Origin: Cellulomonas sp. ES6
GTDB taxonomy: Bacteria > Actinomycetota > Actinomycetes > Actinomycetales > Cellulomonadaceae
Length of the DNA: 64,000 nucleotides
Reading direction: 5' to 3'
Assembly (NCBI RefSeq): GCF_030053835.1
Contig: NZ_CP125655.1
Span: 682,001-746,000, forward strand
A program made the translations under genes and the position numbers. The notes below the pieces were generated by a model. The model worked only from the letters and a program-made list of their open reading frames with translations. It did no database searches and was not told the DNA's origin. Shown here piece after piece: positions 26,018 to 35,663 of this stretch; within the stretch, counting starts at the first letter, position 1; each line of letters opens with the position of its first letter.

Positions 26018-27949
26018 CTACACCAGGTCGGCCTCGCTGAACTGCTCCGCCGCCGGGCCCACCAGCACCGGCGGCCCCGCGTGCTGCTCGCCCGTGCCGG
26101 GCTGCCCCGCAGTGTCGCCGCGCGGACCACCGCCGAGGACCGGCAGCTCCGCCGCCGGTGCGGCGGCCGCGCGTGCGGCGGCCTTCTCCGCACGCCGCGC
26201 GACCCGCACGTCGATCCACGCACCGACGCGCTGCCGGAAGACCACGAGCGCCACCACGACCACGAGCCCCAGCACCAGCAGCACGCCGACCAGGATCAGC
26301 ACCGCGAGCGTCGGACCGGAGACGGCGATCGAGGAGACCGGGTCCGAGGCGCCCAGCCCGACGGCGGTCGCGACGCGGCCGTCGACGGTGCCCGCGTCCC
26401 CGACCGCGGAGTCCTGCTCGGAGATCGTGTAGCCGAACGGCACCCGGGTCTCGTAGCTGATCGGGCTCGCGACCCCTCCGGAGGCCACCGACCCCGCGAG
26501 ATCCAGGTCGAGGTGCACCCGGTACCGCGACCACCAGAACCCGTCGCCCTCGGCCGGGGACAGGTCGAGAGAGGCCCCTGGCGAGAGCGACGCGATCTGG
26601 GTGTTGTAGTCGTCCACGTCCTGCGCGCTGAACACCAGCACGTAGCTCGTCGTGCCGTCCGCGCTGCTGGTCGTGAGCTCGCCGGCGCCGTCCGCGGGGG
26701 TGAGCAGACGCTCGAACCCGTCGCCCGCCGCCGCGACGTCCTCGTCGGAGACGTCGAACGTGAGCGTCTGCTCGACGGACCGGTCGAACCCGATCGTGGT
26801 CGAGACGTGGATCGACTCGAACGGGATCGCGTGGTCGAACGCCACCGGCGTCGACGTCGGCCGGTGCGTGACCGCCACGCCCTCGTCGGTCACCTCGACC
26901 GTCGCGTCCGCGGAGGTGCTGCCGACCTCCCACCCGGACGGGGCGACGAGGGTGCTCACCACCGGGGCCGCCTCGGGCGAGCAGATCGCGTCGCAGCTGA
27001 CGACGTCGACGACCTCGGTGTGCCGCCGGGTGGGGTTCTGGGCGTCCTGCTCCTCGGTGACCGAGAACTCGGTCCCGTCCGACCCGAGCACCTGGTCGGT
27101 CATGGTCGCGAGCGTGGCGGCGTCGTCCGCGGCGAACGTCACGACCCAGCCGTACGACGAGCCGTCGGAGTCGGCGACAGTCAGCTCCCCGCCGTCCGGG
27201 ACGACCCCGGCGACGTACGCGTCGAACGCCTCGGGGTCCGACGCGTACGCGGCTTCCGGCATCCGGATGTCCACCGCCCGCCGGTACCCGCCGTCACCGC
27301 CGAGCCACGTGGTGAGCTGCACCTGCGTCACGCCGTTGTCGGTGATGTCCGCGAACGAGATCGGCTGGTAGGCGGACGTGGTCTCGCCGCGGTACACGAC
27401 CTGGGTGTCGCCGGACTCCAGGATGTTGCCCTCGTTGTCCGCGGACACGGTCCCGTCCGCGACCAACCCGTCGGCCAGCCACTGCAGCAGCTCGAGCGAC
27501 GTGAAGTCCTCCTCGATCGCCGCACCCCGCAGGAACAGCGAGTCCTCGGTGGTCAGGCCGATGGTCGGCGGCTCGGTCCGCCCGCCGGCCGCGAGCACCG
27601 CGGCGACCTTCTCACGGTAGGCGTCCGCCGAGTCGAAGGTCAGGGTGAACGTCGCGGTCGCGGCCTCCTCGGTCACGGTGGTGCCCGCGTAGTCGAGCTC
27701 CGCCGGCTTGTGGTTCTGGATGCTGGCCTCGAGCGCCGCCACCCCGCCGCTGACGTACTGGTCCAGGTCGGACCGCGACAGCGTCAGGGTCATCACGCGC
27801 GACCCCGACGGGCCGTCGTCGAGCGTGAACACGGTGTCGACCCGTGCGCCGCACGCGGACAGGACCGCGACCAGCGCGACGACCAGCACCGCCAGCACAG
27901 GCGTCCTGCGGCGCGAACGGGCGCGCGCCGTCGCCGGGAGGGCGCTCAT
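26018..27949 (-). CDS. Large lipoprotein with C-terminal membrane helix (LppM-like)
   Basis: A 643-residue protein. A signal peptide ends in the lipobox LSAC (Cys at about residue 33), so it is a lipoprotein. The exported part repeats an LppM-like (DUF3153) pattern: VDTVFTLDDGPSGSRVMTLTL near the start and a similar module near residues 350-500 (HVSTTIGFDRSVEQTLTFDV). A membrane helix (LAVLILVGVLLVLGLVVVVA) near residue 560 is followed by a basic, Ala-rich cytoplasmic tail. The stop/start overlap with the upstream membrane gene (ATGA) makes a two-gene operon. Function unknown; mycobacterial LppM is involved in phagosome interactions. Confidence 0.8.
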   Translation of the reverse strand: MSALPATARARSRRRTPVLAVLVVALVAVLSACGARVDTVFTLDDGPSGSRVMTLTLSRSDLDQYVSGGVAALEASIQNHKPAELDYAGTTVTEEAATATFTLTFDSADAYREKVAAVLAAGGRTEPPTIGLTTEDSLFLRGAAIEEDFTSLELLQWLADGLVADGTVSADNEGNILESGDTQVVYRGETTSAYQPISFADITDNGVTQVQLTTWLGGDGGYRRAVDIRMPEAAYASDPEAFDAYVAGVVPDGGELTVADSDGSSYGWVVTFAADDAATLATMTDQVLGSDGTEFSVTEEQDAQNPTRRHTEVVDVVSCDAICSPEAAPVVSTLVAPSGWEVGSTSADATVEVTDEGVAVTHRPTSTPVAFDHAIPFESIHVSTTIGFDRSVEQTLTFDVSDEDVAAAGDGFERLLTPADGAGELTTSSADGTTSYVLVFSAQDVDDYNTQIASLSPGASLDLSPAEGDGFWWSRYRVHLDLDLAGSVASGGVASPISYETRVPFGYTISEQDSAVGDAGTVDGRVATAVGLGASDPVSSIAVSGPTLAVLILVGVLLVLGLVVVVALVVFRQRVGAWIDVRVARRAEKAAARAAAAPAAELPVLGGGPRGDTAGQPGTGEQHAGPPVLVGPAAEQFSEADLV

Positions 27950-28749
27950 CCGAGCAGCGACGCGAGCGCGACGACGTTGGCGATCCCGAACAGCGTCATG
28001 CACAGCGCCACGTGGGCGACGGTCAGCGACGCGTGCGGGACGAGCGGGCTCTTCGTGAACCGCACCGTGCGGTTCAGCCCGACGTACACGAGGGCCTCGG
28101 AGACCACGGCCAGCCCCAGTCCGCCGACCGCGAGCACGGCCAGCGCGAGCAGGGCGCCACCGGCCCCGGGGATCAGCGAGAGCACCCAGGCGACGGCCAG
28201 GAGCACGGGCGTGGCCGACGCGGAGGTCGCGACCACGGCCGCCGCGTCCCGGAAGCGGCCCCGGGCACCGCGCACCCCGAACGTCCAGAACACCGTCACC
28301 GTCCGCAGCACGAGGACCGCGACGACCAGGAGCGCGACCGTCACGATCACGCCGAGCAGCGTGGAGACCGGGACGGAGAACGCGTCGTCGACGTACGACG
28401 AGGTGTACCCGCCGGTGAAGGGGTCGAGCAGGCTGTTCGTCACCGACGCGGCGCCCTGGGCGGACTTCGCGACGAACGACGCGACGAGCATCCCCGCGAG
28501 GACCCCGTTGGCGAGCAGGACCAGCCACCACAGCAGGAGGCTGCGGGCGCTGTGGTGCGCGGCGATCCGCAGCGAGGTGACCGGGTCGCCCTGCCAGATG
28601 CCGGCGAGGACGGCGCGCAGCGCGCGGAGGGCGGTGGGCAGGGGTCCCGGGGCGGTGGGGCCGGGAACGGGTTGCGCCGCCGGTGCCGCAGGTGCGGCCG
28701 GGTCGGGGGCGGGCTCGACGACGGGGTACTGGGGTCCGGAGGAGGACAT
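27946..28749 (-). CDS. Polytopic membrane protein
   Basis: A 267-residue protein. A Pro/Ala-rich cytoplasmic N-terminus of about 60 residues is followed by five membrane segments (LLLWWLVLLANGVLAGMLVA, LLGVIVTVALLVVAVLVLR, ATPVLLAVAWVLSLIPGA, ALLALAVLAVGGLGLAVV, VAHVALCMTLFGIANVVAL). The ATG at 28749 has an AGGAG site 7 nt upstream. It precedes and overlaps the LppM-like lipoprotein gene, so the two probably act together at the membrane. No family recognised. Confidence 0.75.
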   Translation of the reverse strand: MSSSGPQYPVVEPAPDPAAPAAPAAQPVPGPTAPGPLPTALRALRAVLAGIWQGDPVTSLRIAAHHSARSLLLWWLVLLANGVLAGMLVASFVAKSAQGAASVTNSLLDPFTGGYTSSYVDDAFSVPVSTLLGVIVTVALLVVAVLVLRTVTVFWTFGVRGARGRFRDAAAVVATSASATPVLLAVAWVLSLIPGAGGALLALAVLAVGGLGLAVVSEALVYVGLNRTVRFTKSPLVPHASLTVAHVALCMTLFGIANVVALASLLG

Positions 28750-28812
28750 GGAGAGGCTCCTGAGGAAGCGCGGAGGGACGCCCGCGCAGGTCACGGCGCT
28801 GCGGGCGGCTCA

Positions 28813-28837
28813 GACGCTAGCGTCGTACAGGGTTGCC
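28813..28837 (-). promoter_or_regulatory. Possible ECF-sigma-type promoter of the membrane protein/lipoprotein operon
   Basis: On the minus strand GGCAAC (28837-28832) and CGTC (28816-28813) are 15 nt apart, close to the GGAAC-N16-CGT pattern of extracytoplasmic-function sigma factors. It would give a leader of about 60 nt. The rest of the 28750-29063 gap holds several GGGAC-containing inverted repeats but no gene. Confidence 0.3.
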
Positions 28838-29063
28838 ACAGGCACACTTCAGGGACAAACCAGGCAACGCCCTGGGACATCACCCGATTGCCACGCGACC
28901 CGCCGGGGCAATTCGGGACAAGACGGGACGATCCCGAACCGGGACGTGCGTCCCTTGCCCTGACCTGGGGGATCGACGTGCACGAGTGAGCCGACGCCGG
29001 GTCGTGACGAGCGAGCCGTCCGGGATCGGGTGGGAGGGGGCGGGCGGTAGGTCGGTCGGTCGG

Positions 29064-29137
29064 TGGGCCCGGCCGGTCTCGAACCGGCGACCTCCGCGGT
29101 GTAAGCGCGGCGCTCTGACCAACTGAGCTACAGGCCC
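29064..29137 (-). tRNA. tRNA-Val (anticodon UAC)
   Basis: A 74-nt cloverleaf on the minus strand: acceptor GGGCCTG/CGGGCCC, D-arm GCTC...GAGC, anticodon arm CCGCG-CTTACAC-CGCGG with UAC reading GUA/GUG valine codons, T-arm GCCGG-TTCGAGA-CCGGC, discriminator A. No CCA is encoded. Confidence 0.97.
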
Positions 29138-29318
29138 CTCGTGTGCGGTGCGTCAGCCTACCGGTGCCGTCCTCGACGACCCTCCCCGGCGGCCGCCCCA
29201 GCGGCCGACGGCGCCGAGAGGCCAGCAGCCGGGCGTCGCGCGCGACCGGGCACCCCGGGAGGTGGCCTCTCGCCGCGCGCCTCCGGCGCGCCCGCCCGCC
29301 GCACGCCCCCGGCGCGGG

Positions 29319-29783
29319 TCAGAGCCCCGCGACCGCCTCGCGGTACGCCGCGAACGGCCGCGCCTGCCCCCCGGGGTGCACGAGCGTCCACCGCACCACC
29401 CCGTCGGCGTCGAGCAGGAACGACCCGCGCCGCGCGAAGCCCTGCGCGTCGTCGAACACCCCGTACGCGCGGGCGGCGGCGCCGTGCGGCCAGAAGTCCG
29501 ACAGCAGGTCGAACCGGTACCCGTCCTGCTCGGCCCAGGCGCGCAGCGCGAACACCGGGTCGCAGGACGCCGCGAGCACGCGCACGCCCGCGCCGCGCAG
29601 TTCCTCGAGCCCGTCCTGCAGCTCCGTCAGCTCCGCCGTGCAGGTGCGCGAGAACGCGAACGGCACGAAGACCAGCAGAGTCGCCGACGCAGCCGGCCCG
29701 CCCACGGTCACGGACGCGCCGTGGGTGTCGGGCAGCGTGACGACCGGCGCGACCGCGCCCTCGGGGAGCGGACCGCCGGTCAC
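29319..29783 (-). CDS. ahpE: Peroxiredoxin, AhpE type
   Basis: A 154-residue thioredoxin-fold peroxidase. The catalytic Cys48 is in PFAFSRTCTAEL, with the conserved Arg later. The stretch LLSDFWPHGAAARAYGVFDD matches the AhpE subfamily, known in mycobacteria as a one-Cys peroxiredoxin reducing organic hydroperoxides and peroxynitrite. Other Cys (SCDPVF) could serve as a resolving residue. It lies 4 nt downstream of the DUF3052 gene; this pair before aceE is conserved in actinobacteria. Confidence 0.93.
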   Translation of the reverse strand: MTGGPLPEGAVAPVVTLPDTHGASVTVGGPAASATLLVFVPFAFSRTCTAELTELQDGLEELRGAGVRVLAASCDPVFALRAWAEQDGYRFDLLSDFWPHGAAARAYGVFDDAQGFARRGSFLLDADGVVRWTLVHPGGQARPFAAYREAVAGL

Positions 29784-29787
29784 GACG

Positions 29788-30207
29788 TCAGCGACCGCGG
29801 CCGCGGCTGCCCAGCCGGGTGGCGGACCAGTCCCCCGCGATGGAGAACGTGCTGGTCGCGTGCAGGCCGGCCGTGGTGGCGGCCTCCTCGATGTCGTCGT
29901 GGCCGACGTGGCCGCCGCGCCCGGGCTTCGGCGTGAGCACCCACATGACGCCGCCGTCGTCCAGGACGGTCATGGCGTCCATGAGGGTGTCGGCCAGGTC
30001 GCCGTCCTCGTCGCGGAACCAGATGACCACGCCGTCGACCACGTCGTCGTAGTCCTCGTCGACCAGCTCGGCGCCGGTGATGTCCTCCAGTCCGGAGCGC
30101 AGGTCCTCGTCGACGTCGTCGTCGTACCCGAACTCCTGGACCACCTGCCCCGAGGTGAACCCGAGACGACCCGCCCCCTGGGAGGCGTCGTCCGTGCTGG
30201 ATGCCAC
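29788..30207 (-). CDS. DUF3052 family protein
   Basis: A 139-residue acidic cytoplasmic protein: [40 protein letters not shown] and [20 protein letters not shown] are typical of DUF3052, an actinobacterial family next to ahpE and aceE. Function is not known; the conserved neighbourhood suggests a role in central or redox metabolism. The GTG start at 30207 has AAGGA 12 nt upstream. Confidence 0.92.
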   Translation of the reverse strand: MASSTDDASQGAGRLGFTSGQVVQEFGYDDDVDEDLRSGLEDITGAELVDEDYDDVVDGVVIWFRDEDGDLADTLMDAMTVLDDGGVMWVLTPKPGRGGHVGHDDIEEAATTAGLHATSTFSIAGDWSATRLGSRGRGR

Positions 30208-30557
30208 GTCCCGACCCGTTCCTTCCGTCCGGGCCGCCGTCCCGTGGGAGCGGCGGCCTGCCGTTCGATCACCGAACGGTAGCCCACCGCACCGCCGCCG
30301 CGCCTGGCAACCCCGGCGCGCCGCCCTGGGGACGACGTGAGGTGACCGGCGCCACGTCGGCGGGCCTGGTCAGGCACGATTGTCACGGACGTCACGCAAC
30401 CCGGGGTGTGGACGGGGAGACTTTCACCTCCCGGGGGGCGGACAATGGTCCTACTACCCGCCCGGTGGCGAGGCGCACCGAACGTCGCGCGCACACCGGC
30501 GGGCCGAGATGCGCACCGGGGCCGACCGGCCCCCGCGTGGAGAGGCGAGGAGCACTG
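30208..30557. promoter_or_regulatory. Divergent control region between DUF3052 and aceE
   Basis: 350 bases without a gene. It contains the inverted repeat CCGTTCG-N5-CGAACGG (30261-30279), which overlaps a TACCGT -10-like box facing the DUF3052 gene (30281-30276). Towards aceE, GACAAT (30449-30454 region) is a possible -10, with no clear -35. The aceE leader would be about 100 nt. Confidence 0.35.
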
Positions 30558-33299
30558 GTGGCTTCGAAGGACGAGCGCGGGCCGCTCATCAACGGCCTGC
30601 TGAGCCAGGTACCGGACGTGGACCCCGAGGAGACCTCCGAGTGGGTCGAGTCCATCGACGGGCTCATCGACGACAAGGGCGGTCCCCGGGCGCGGTACGT
30701 CCTGCTCAGCATGCTGAAGCGGGCGCGCGAGCGGAACGTGGCCATCCCGGCCGACCTCAACACCCCGTACGTCAACACCATCGGCGTGCACGAGGAGCCG
30801 TACTTCCCCGGTGACGAGGTGCTGGAGCGCAAGTTCCGGTCCTGGAACCGCTGGAACGCCGCCGTCATGGTGACGCGCGCGCAGCGGCCGGGCGTGGCGG
30901 TCGGCGGGCACATCTCCTCCTACGCGTCGGTGGCGACGCTGTACGAGGTGGGCCTCAACCACTTCTTCCGCGGCAAGGACCACCCGGGCGGCGGCGACCA
31001 GGTCTACTTCCAGGGTCACGCCTCCCCCGGCGTCTACTCCCGCGCGTTCCTCGAGGGCCGGCTGACCGAGCACCAGCTCGACGGCTTCCGCCAGGAGGTG
31101 TCGCACCCGGGTGGCGGCCTGCCGTCGTACCCGCACCCGCGGCTGATGCCGGACTTCTGGGAGTTCCCGACCGTGTCGATGGGCCTCGGCCCGTCCTCGG
31201 CGATCTACCAGGCGTGGACCAACAAGTACCTGCACCTGCGGGGCATCAAGGACACCAGCCAGCAGGACGTCTGGGCGTTCCTCGGCGACGGCGAGATGGA
31301 CGAGCCGGAGTCCCGCGGCATGCTGCAGCACGCGGCGCAGCAGGGCCTCGACAACCTGACGTTCGTCGTCAACTGCAACCTGCAGCGGCTCGACGGCCCG
31401 GTGCGCGGCAACGGCAAGATCATCCAGGAGCTCGAGGCGCAGTTCCGCGGCGCCGGCTGGAACGTCATCAAGGTCATCTGGGGCCGCGAGTGGGACGCCC
31501 TGCTCAACGCGGACAAGGACCGCGCCCTGGTGCACCTGATGAACACGACGCCGGACGGCGACTTCCAGACGTACCGGGCCGAGAACGGCGCGTTCATCCG
31601 GGAGAACTTCTTCGGGCGCGACCCGCGCACCAAGGCCCTCGTCGAGCGCATGACGGACGACGAGATCTGGGCGCTCAAGCGCGGCGGCCACGACTACCGC
31701 AAGATCTTCGCGGCCTACAAGGCGGCGCGGGAGCACACCGGCCAGCCGACCGTCATCCTCGCGCACACCATCAAGGGCTACGGCCTGGGCTCGGGCTTCG
31801 CCGGGCGCAACGCCACGCACCAGATGAAGAAGCTCAAGGCCGACGAGCTCAAGACGCTGCGCGACTCGCTGCACATCCCGATCACGGACGAGCAGATCGA
31901 CGCGAACCCGTACCTGCCGCCGTACTACCACCCCGGCCAGGACGACCCGGCGATCCAGTACCTGCAGGAGCGCCGCCGAGCGCTCGGCGGGTACGTGCCG
32001 GAGCGCCGCACCACGCACAAGCCGCTGACCCTCCCCGGTGAGAAGTCCTACGAGCTGCTGAAGAAGGGCTCGGGGCACCAGGAGGTCGCCACGACGATGG
32101 CCCTCGTGCGGCTGTTCAAGGACCTCATCAAGGACAAGGAGATCGGGCCGCGCCTGGTCCCGATCATCCCCGACGAGGCCCGCACGTTCGGCCTGGACTC
32201 GATCTTCCCGAGCGCGAAGATCTTCAACACCAACGGGCAGAACTACCTCGCCGTCGACCGCGACCTCATGCTCTCCTACAAGGAGTCCGAGGCCGGCCAG
32301 ATCATGCACACCGGCATCAACGAGGCCGGGTCGGCGTCCGCGTTCCAGGCGGTCGGCACGTCCTACGCCACGCACGGCGAGCCGCTGATCCCGTTCTACT
32401 TCTACTACTCGATGTTCGGGTTCCAGCGGACGGGCGACCAGTTCTGGGCGGCCGGCGACCAGATGACCCGCGGGTTCCTGGTCGGCGCCACCGCCGGTCG
32501 CACGACGCTGACCGGCGAGGGCCTGCAGCACGCCGACGGCCACTCCCCGCTGCTCGCCGGGACCATGCCGCACGTCGTGCACTACGACCCGGCGTACGGG
32601 TACGAGATCCGGCACATCGTCAAGGACGGCATCCAGCGGATGTACGGCGAGGACGGCCGCGACCCCGACGTCATCTACTACCTGACGGTCTACAACGAGC
32701 CGATCGTCCAGCCGGCCGAGCCGGAGGACGTCGACGTCGAGGGGATCCTCAAGGGCATCTACCTGCTGTCCCCGGCGGAGGGCGACGGGCCGCGCGCCCA
32801 GATCCTCGCGTCCGGCGTGGCGGTGCCGTGGGCACTCGAGGCGAAGAAGCTGCTCGCGGAGGACTGGGGCGTCCAGGCCGCGGTGTGGTCCGTGACCTCC
32901 TGGAACGAGCTGCGTCGCGACGCGCTCGCTGCCGAGGAGCACGCGTTCCTGCACCCGGGCGAGGAGGAGCCGGTGCCGTACCTCACGGCGAAGCTCCAGG
33001 GCGCCGAGGGCCCGTTCGTCGCGACCACGGACTACGACCACCTCGTGGCCGACCAGGTGCGGCAGTGGGTCCCGGGCCGGTACGCCACGCTCGGCGCCGA
33101 CGGGTTCGGGTTCTCCGACACCCGCGCTGCCGCCCGCCGGCACTTCAAGATCGACGGCCCGTCGACCGTGGTCCGCGTCCTGCAGCAGCTCGTCCGCGAG
33201 GGGAAGGTCGCGCCGGAGGCCCCGGCGCAGGCCATCGAGCGGTACCGGCTGTACGACGTCACCGCCGGCACGTCCGGCAACGCGGGCGGCGAGTCCTGA
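30558..33299 (+). CDS. aceE: Pyruvate dehydrogenase E1 component, homodimeric type
   Basis: A 913-residue thiamine-diphosphate enzyme that decarboxylates pyruvate and passes acetyl to the E2 lipoyl domain. The TPP/Mg motif [17 protein letters not shown] starts near residue 242 and ends at [18 protein letters not shown]. Further marks are [33 protein letters not shown] and [16 protein letters not shown]. Length and order are those of the alpha2-type (E. coli-like) E1, usual in actinobacteria. GTG 30558 follows AGGCGAGGAG. A strong hairpin follows. E2 and E3 genes are not in the window. Confidence 0.97.
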   Translation: MASKDERGPLINGLLSQVPDVDPEETSEWVESIDGLIDDKGGPRARYVLLSMLKRARERNVAIPADLNTPYVNTIGVHEEPYFPGDEVLERKFRSWNRWNAAVMVTRAQRPGVAVGGHISSYASVATLYEVGLNHFFRGKDHPGGGDQVYFQGHASPGVYSRAFLEGRLTEHQLDGFRQEVSHPGGGLPSYPHPRLMPDFWEFPTVSMGLGPSSAIYQAWTNKYLHLRGIKDTSQQDVWAFLGDGEMDEPESRGMLQHAAQQGLDNLTFVVNCNLQRLDGPVRGNGKIIQELEAQFRGAGWNVIKVIWGREWDALLNADKDRALVHLMNTTPDGDFQTYRAENGAFIRENFFGRDPRTKALVERMTDDEIWALKRGGHDYRKIFAAYKAAREHTGQPTVILAHTIKGYGLGSGFAGRNATHQMKKLKADELKTLRDSLHIPITDEQIDANPYLPPYYHPGQDDPAIQYLQERRRALGGYVPERRTTHKPLTLPGEKSYELLKKGSGHQEVATTMALVRLFKDLIKDKEIGPRLVPIIPDEARTFGLDSIFPSAKIFNTNGQNYLAVDRDLMLSYKESEAGQIMHTGINEAGSASAFQAVGTSYATHGEPLIPFYFYYSMFGFQRTGDQFWAAGDQMTRGFLVGATAGRTTLTGEGLQHADGHSPLLAGTMPHVVHYDPAYGYEIRHIVKDGIQRMYGEDGRDPDVIYYLTVYNEPIVQPAEPEDVDVEGILKGIYLLSPAEGDGPRAQILASGVAVPWALEAKKLLAEDWGVQAAVWSVTSWNELRRDALAAEEHAFLHPGEEEPVPYLTAKLQGAEGPFVATTDYDHLVADQVRQWVPGRYATLGADGFGFSDTRAAARRHFKIDGPSTVVRVLQQLVREGKVAPEAPAQAIERYRLYDVTAGTSGNAGGES

Positions 33300-33314
33300 C
33301 CGAGCCGCCCGGCA

Positions 33315-33364
33315 CACGCACGAGGGGCCCCGCACCGGATCCGGTGCGGGGCCCCTCGTGCGTG
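33315..33364 (+). terminator. Strong hairpin terminator after aceE
   Basis: A perfect 25-bp inverted repeat with no loop (centre between 33339 and 33340; arms such as GAGGGGCCCCGCACCGGA). It begins 15 nt past the aceE stop and, being symmetrical, may also work for the opposite strand. Confidence 0.8.
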
Positions 33365-33404
33365 CGGGACCGGTGAGGTGCGGTGCCCCGGCAGGTCCGG
33401 GGTC

Positions 33405-33530
33405 GACGCCGCCGCGCGGTTCGGGCGCCGGCACTCCGGCCGGGCCGACGCCGCCGCGCGGGTCGGGCGCCGGCGCTGCGGTCGGGCGGACGCCGCCGCG
33501 CGGGTCAGGCGCCAGCGCTGCGCTCCGCCT
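33405..33530. repeat. 42-bp tandem repeat, three copies
   Basis: Copies begin at 33405, 33447 and 33489, each starting GACGCCGCCGCGCGG. The third copy contains the stop and last codons of the minus-strand TPR-like gene; the first two lie downstream of that gene. Confidence 0.8.
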
Positions 33531-34185
33531 GCTCCACCAGCCGCGTCAGCTCGCGCCGCAGGTGCGCGATCTCGTCCTGCTTCGGGTAGAGGTCCAGCGA
33601 GGCCAGGTGCTGCTTGGCGTCCATCGGACGACCGGCCTCGACGGCGGCGAGCACCAGCTCGCGACCCACCTCGGGGTCGTGCTCGCGCGGGTGCCAGTGG
33701 CCCGTCCCGAGCGAGAGGGCGTCGACCGGCAGCCCCGCCTCGCGCAGGAGCCGCAGGCCGGCCACGAGCGCCTGACCGGAGGGGTCGCGCTCCGCGGCGG
33801 TCGTGAGCCGGCGGATCGTGCCCTCCAGGTCGTCGCGCACGGACAGCCGGGCGACCTCGACCAGCGGGTACCAGGCGCGCGGGTTGCCGGCGAGCTCCTC
33901 GCCGAGGGACCAGACGGCCAGGTCGGCCGCACGCTGCTTCTCGGCGTCGTCGGCCTCGGCCGTCAGGGGGTCGTCGTCGGAGCCCGTCACCGCGTGGCGG
34001 CGGACGATCTCGGCCAGCGCGGCGAACGCGCGCTCGTCGTTGGGGTCGTCCCCCAGGCGCGAGCGCAGGGCGTCCTCCTGGGGCACGTCGCCGTGCCGCT
34101 GGGTGGTGGACGGACGACGGGCGCCGACACGGGATGCGGGCGCGGGCCGGCCCAGCAGGCGGCGCAGTCGGGACAGCAGAGCCAT
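33505..34185 (-). CDS. TPR-like hypothetical protein
   Basis: A 226-residue protein, mostly helical, with tetratricopeptide-like pairs (DERAFAALAEIVRRHAVTG, PRAWYPLVEVARLSVRDD, GTIRRLTTAAERDPSGQALV, ELVLAAVEAGRPMDAKQHLA). The N-terminus MALLSRLRRLLGRPAPASR is basic and amphipathic but has no signal peptide. The ATG start is leaderless. It is divergent from fasR. Function unknown; helical-repeat proteins of this kind usually bind partners. Confidence 0.75.
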   Translation of the reverse strand: MALLSRLRRLLGRPAPASRVGARRPSTTQRHGDVPQEDALRSRLGDDPNDERAFAALAEIVRRHAVTGSDDDPLTAEADDAEKQRAADLAVWSLGEELAGNPRAWYPLVEVARLSVRDDLEGTIRRLTTAAERDPSGQALVAGLRLLREAGLPVDALSLGTGHWHPREHDPEVGRELVLAAVEAGRPMDAKQHLASLDLYPKQDEIAHLRRELTRLVEQAERSAGA

Positions 34186-34191
34186 GACGCG

Positions 34192-34197
34192 ACACTA
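34192..34197 (-). promoter_or_regulatory. -10 box, leaderless promoter of the TPR-like gene
   Basis: On the minus strand TAGTGT, 6-nt spacer, ATG at 34185. Confidence 0.45.
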
Positions 34198-34287
34198 TCC
34201 GCTAGGCCCGCGACGCACTGGTCGAACGGTCGGCCGGCGGCTGCGACGCGTGCGCACGCTTTGTCGGGTCCCCACAAGCCGTCCCCG

Positions 34288-34293
34288 TATGCT
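34288..34293 (+). promoter_or_regulatory. -10 box, leaderless promoter of fasR
   Basis: TATGCT, 6-nt spacer, ATG at 34300; the purine run in the spacer (GGGGG) touches the start and cannot act as a spaced ribosome binding site. Confidence 0.5.
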
Positions 34294-34299
34294 CGGGGG

Positions 34300-35649
34300 A
34301 TGGCCGAGCCCCGCCGGACGTCCGCGGCACCCGCGACGACCTCCTCGACGACGACCGCGACACGACCGCAGGACGCACCAGCCGGCAAGGGCGCCCCCGC
34401 CGACGCCGCACCCGCGCCGGCGCCCGCGCCGGCACCCGCGCCGGAGGGGCTCTCCCCCGCCCGCACCCGCACGCGCGCCGGCCGCATCGCCACGGCGCCC
34501 GACGCCACCAACGGCGAGACGCTGCGTCGCGTGCGCGAGGGCGGCGGCGTGCTCGCGGCGGCGGCGATGCGGCGGCTCGACGAGGACCTGGACTGGTACC
34601 GGGCGCTGCCGGCCGACGACCGGTCGTGGGTCGGGCTCGTCGCGCAGGCCGGCATCACGGCGTTCGTGACGTGGTTCGCCGATCCCTCCAAGCCGCCGCA
34701 CGGCGTCGGCGAGATCTTCGCGACCGCCCCGCCGGAGCTGACCCGCTCCATCTCCCTGCAGCACACCCTCCAGCTCGTGCGCGTCGTCGTGGACGTCGTC
34801 GAGGAGCACGCGAACCGGCTGGCGGCACCCGGCGGCGAGCGCGACCTGCTGGAGGCGGTGCTGCGGTACTCCCGCGAGGTCGCGTTCTCCGCGGCGGAGG
34901 TCTACGCCCGGGCCGCCGAGATGCGCGGGGCGTGGGACGCCCGGCTCGAGGCGCTGGTCGTGGACGCGCTGCTGCGCGGGGACGTGGACGACTCGCTGCG
35001 CTCCCGCGTCGCGGCGCTCGGCTGGAGCGGCCGCGGTCGCACCCTGGTCGTCGTCGGGACCACGGCGTCCCCGCTGGACGACGTCCGGACCTCGGACCTG
35101 CGGCGCGCCACCCGGCGGGCCGCCGACGACGCGCTGGTCGGCATCCAGGGCGACCGGCTCGTGGTGTTCCTCGGCGGCACGGGCGACCTGCGGGAGGCCG
35201 CGACGTCGCTCATCCCGCGGTTCGGCCCCGGTCCCGTGGTGCTCGGGCCCACGGGCGACGACCTGGCCGACGCCGCGCGCTCCGCCCGGGCCGCGCTCGC
35301 CGGCCTCGCCGCGGTCGCCGCCTGGCCGCAGGCGCCGCGTCCGGTGCTCGCCGACGACCTGCTGCCGGAGCGGGTGCTCGTCGGGGACGCGTCCGCGCGG
35401 GAGGTGCTGGTGCGGCAGGCGTACGTCCCGCTGCTCGCCAGCACCGGGTCGCTGCTGGAGACGCTGACGGCGTACCTGGCGGCCGGCCGGTCGCTGGAGG
35501 CCGCCGCGCGCACCCTCTACGTGCACCCCAACACGGTCCGGTACCGCCTCCGTCGCGTCGCGGAGGTCACCGGATGGGACCCGCTCGACCCCCGCGAGGC
35601 GTACGTCCTGCAGCAGGCCCTGGCGGTCGGCCGCCTCGACCACCCCTGA
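34300..35649 (+). CDS. fasR: PucR-type regulator of fatty-acid synthesis, FasR-like
   Basis: A 449-residue regulator. An Ala/Pro-rich N-terminus (PAPAPAPAPAPEG) precedes an unannotated helical domain (GVLAAAAMRRLDEDLDWYRA), a GGDEF-like/CdaR middle domain and the C-terminal PucR helix-turn-helix (LTAYLAAGRSLEAAARTLYV, HPNTVRYRLRRVAEVTGWD). Position immediately before fabD is that of FasR (SCO2386) of Streptomyces, a known activator of the fabDHPF operon. I infer the same role. An intergenic nested hairpin separates it from fabD. Confidence 0.88.
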   Translation: MAEPRRTSAAPATTSSTTTATRPQDAPAGKGAPADAAPAPAPAPAPAPEGLSPARTRTRAGRIATAPDATNGETLRRVREGGGVLAAAAMRRLDEDLDWYRALPADDRSWVGLVAQAGITAFVTWFADPSKPPHGVGEIFATAPPELTRSISLQHTLQLVRVVVDVVEEHANRLAAPGGERDLLEAVLRYSREVAFSAAEVYARAAEMRGAWDARLEALVVDALLRGDVDDSLRSRVAALGWSGRGRTLVVVGTTASPLDDVRTSDLRRATRRAADDALVGIQGDRLVVFLGGTGDLREAATSLIPRFGPGPVVLGPTGDDLADAARSARAALAGLAAVAAWPQAPRPVLADDLLPERVLVGDASAREVLVRQAYVPLLASTGSLLETLTAYLAAGRSLEAAARTLYVHPNTVRYRLRRVAEVTGWDPLDPREAYVLQQALAVGRLDHP

Positions 35650-35663
35650 CCCACCCCCACCCC

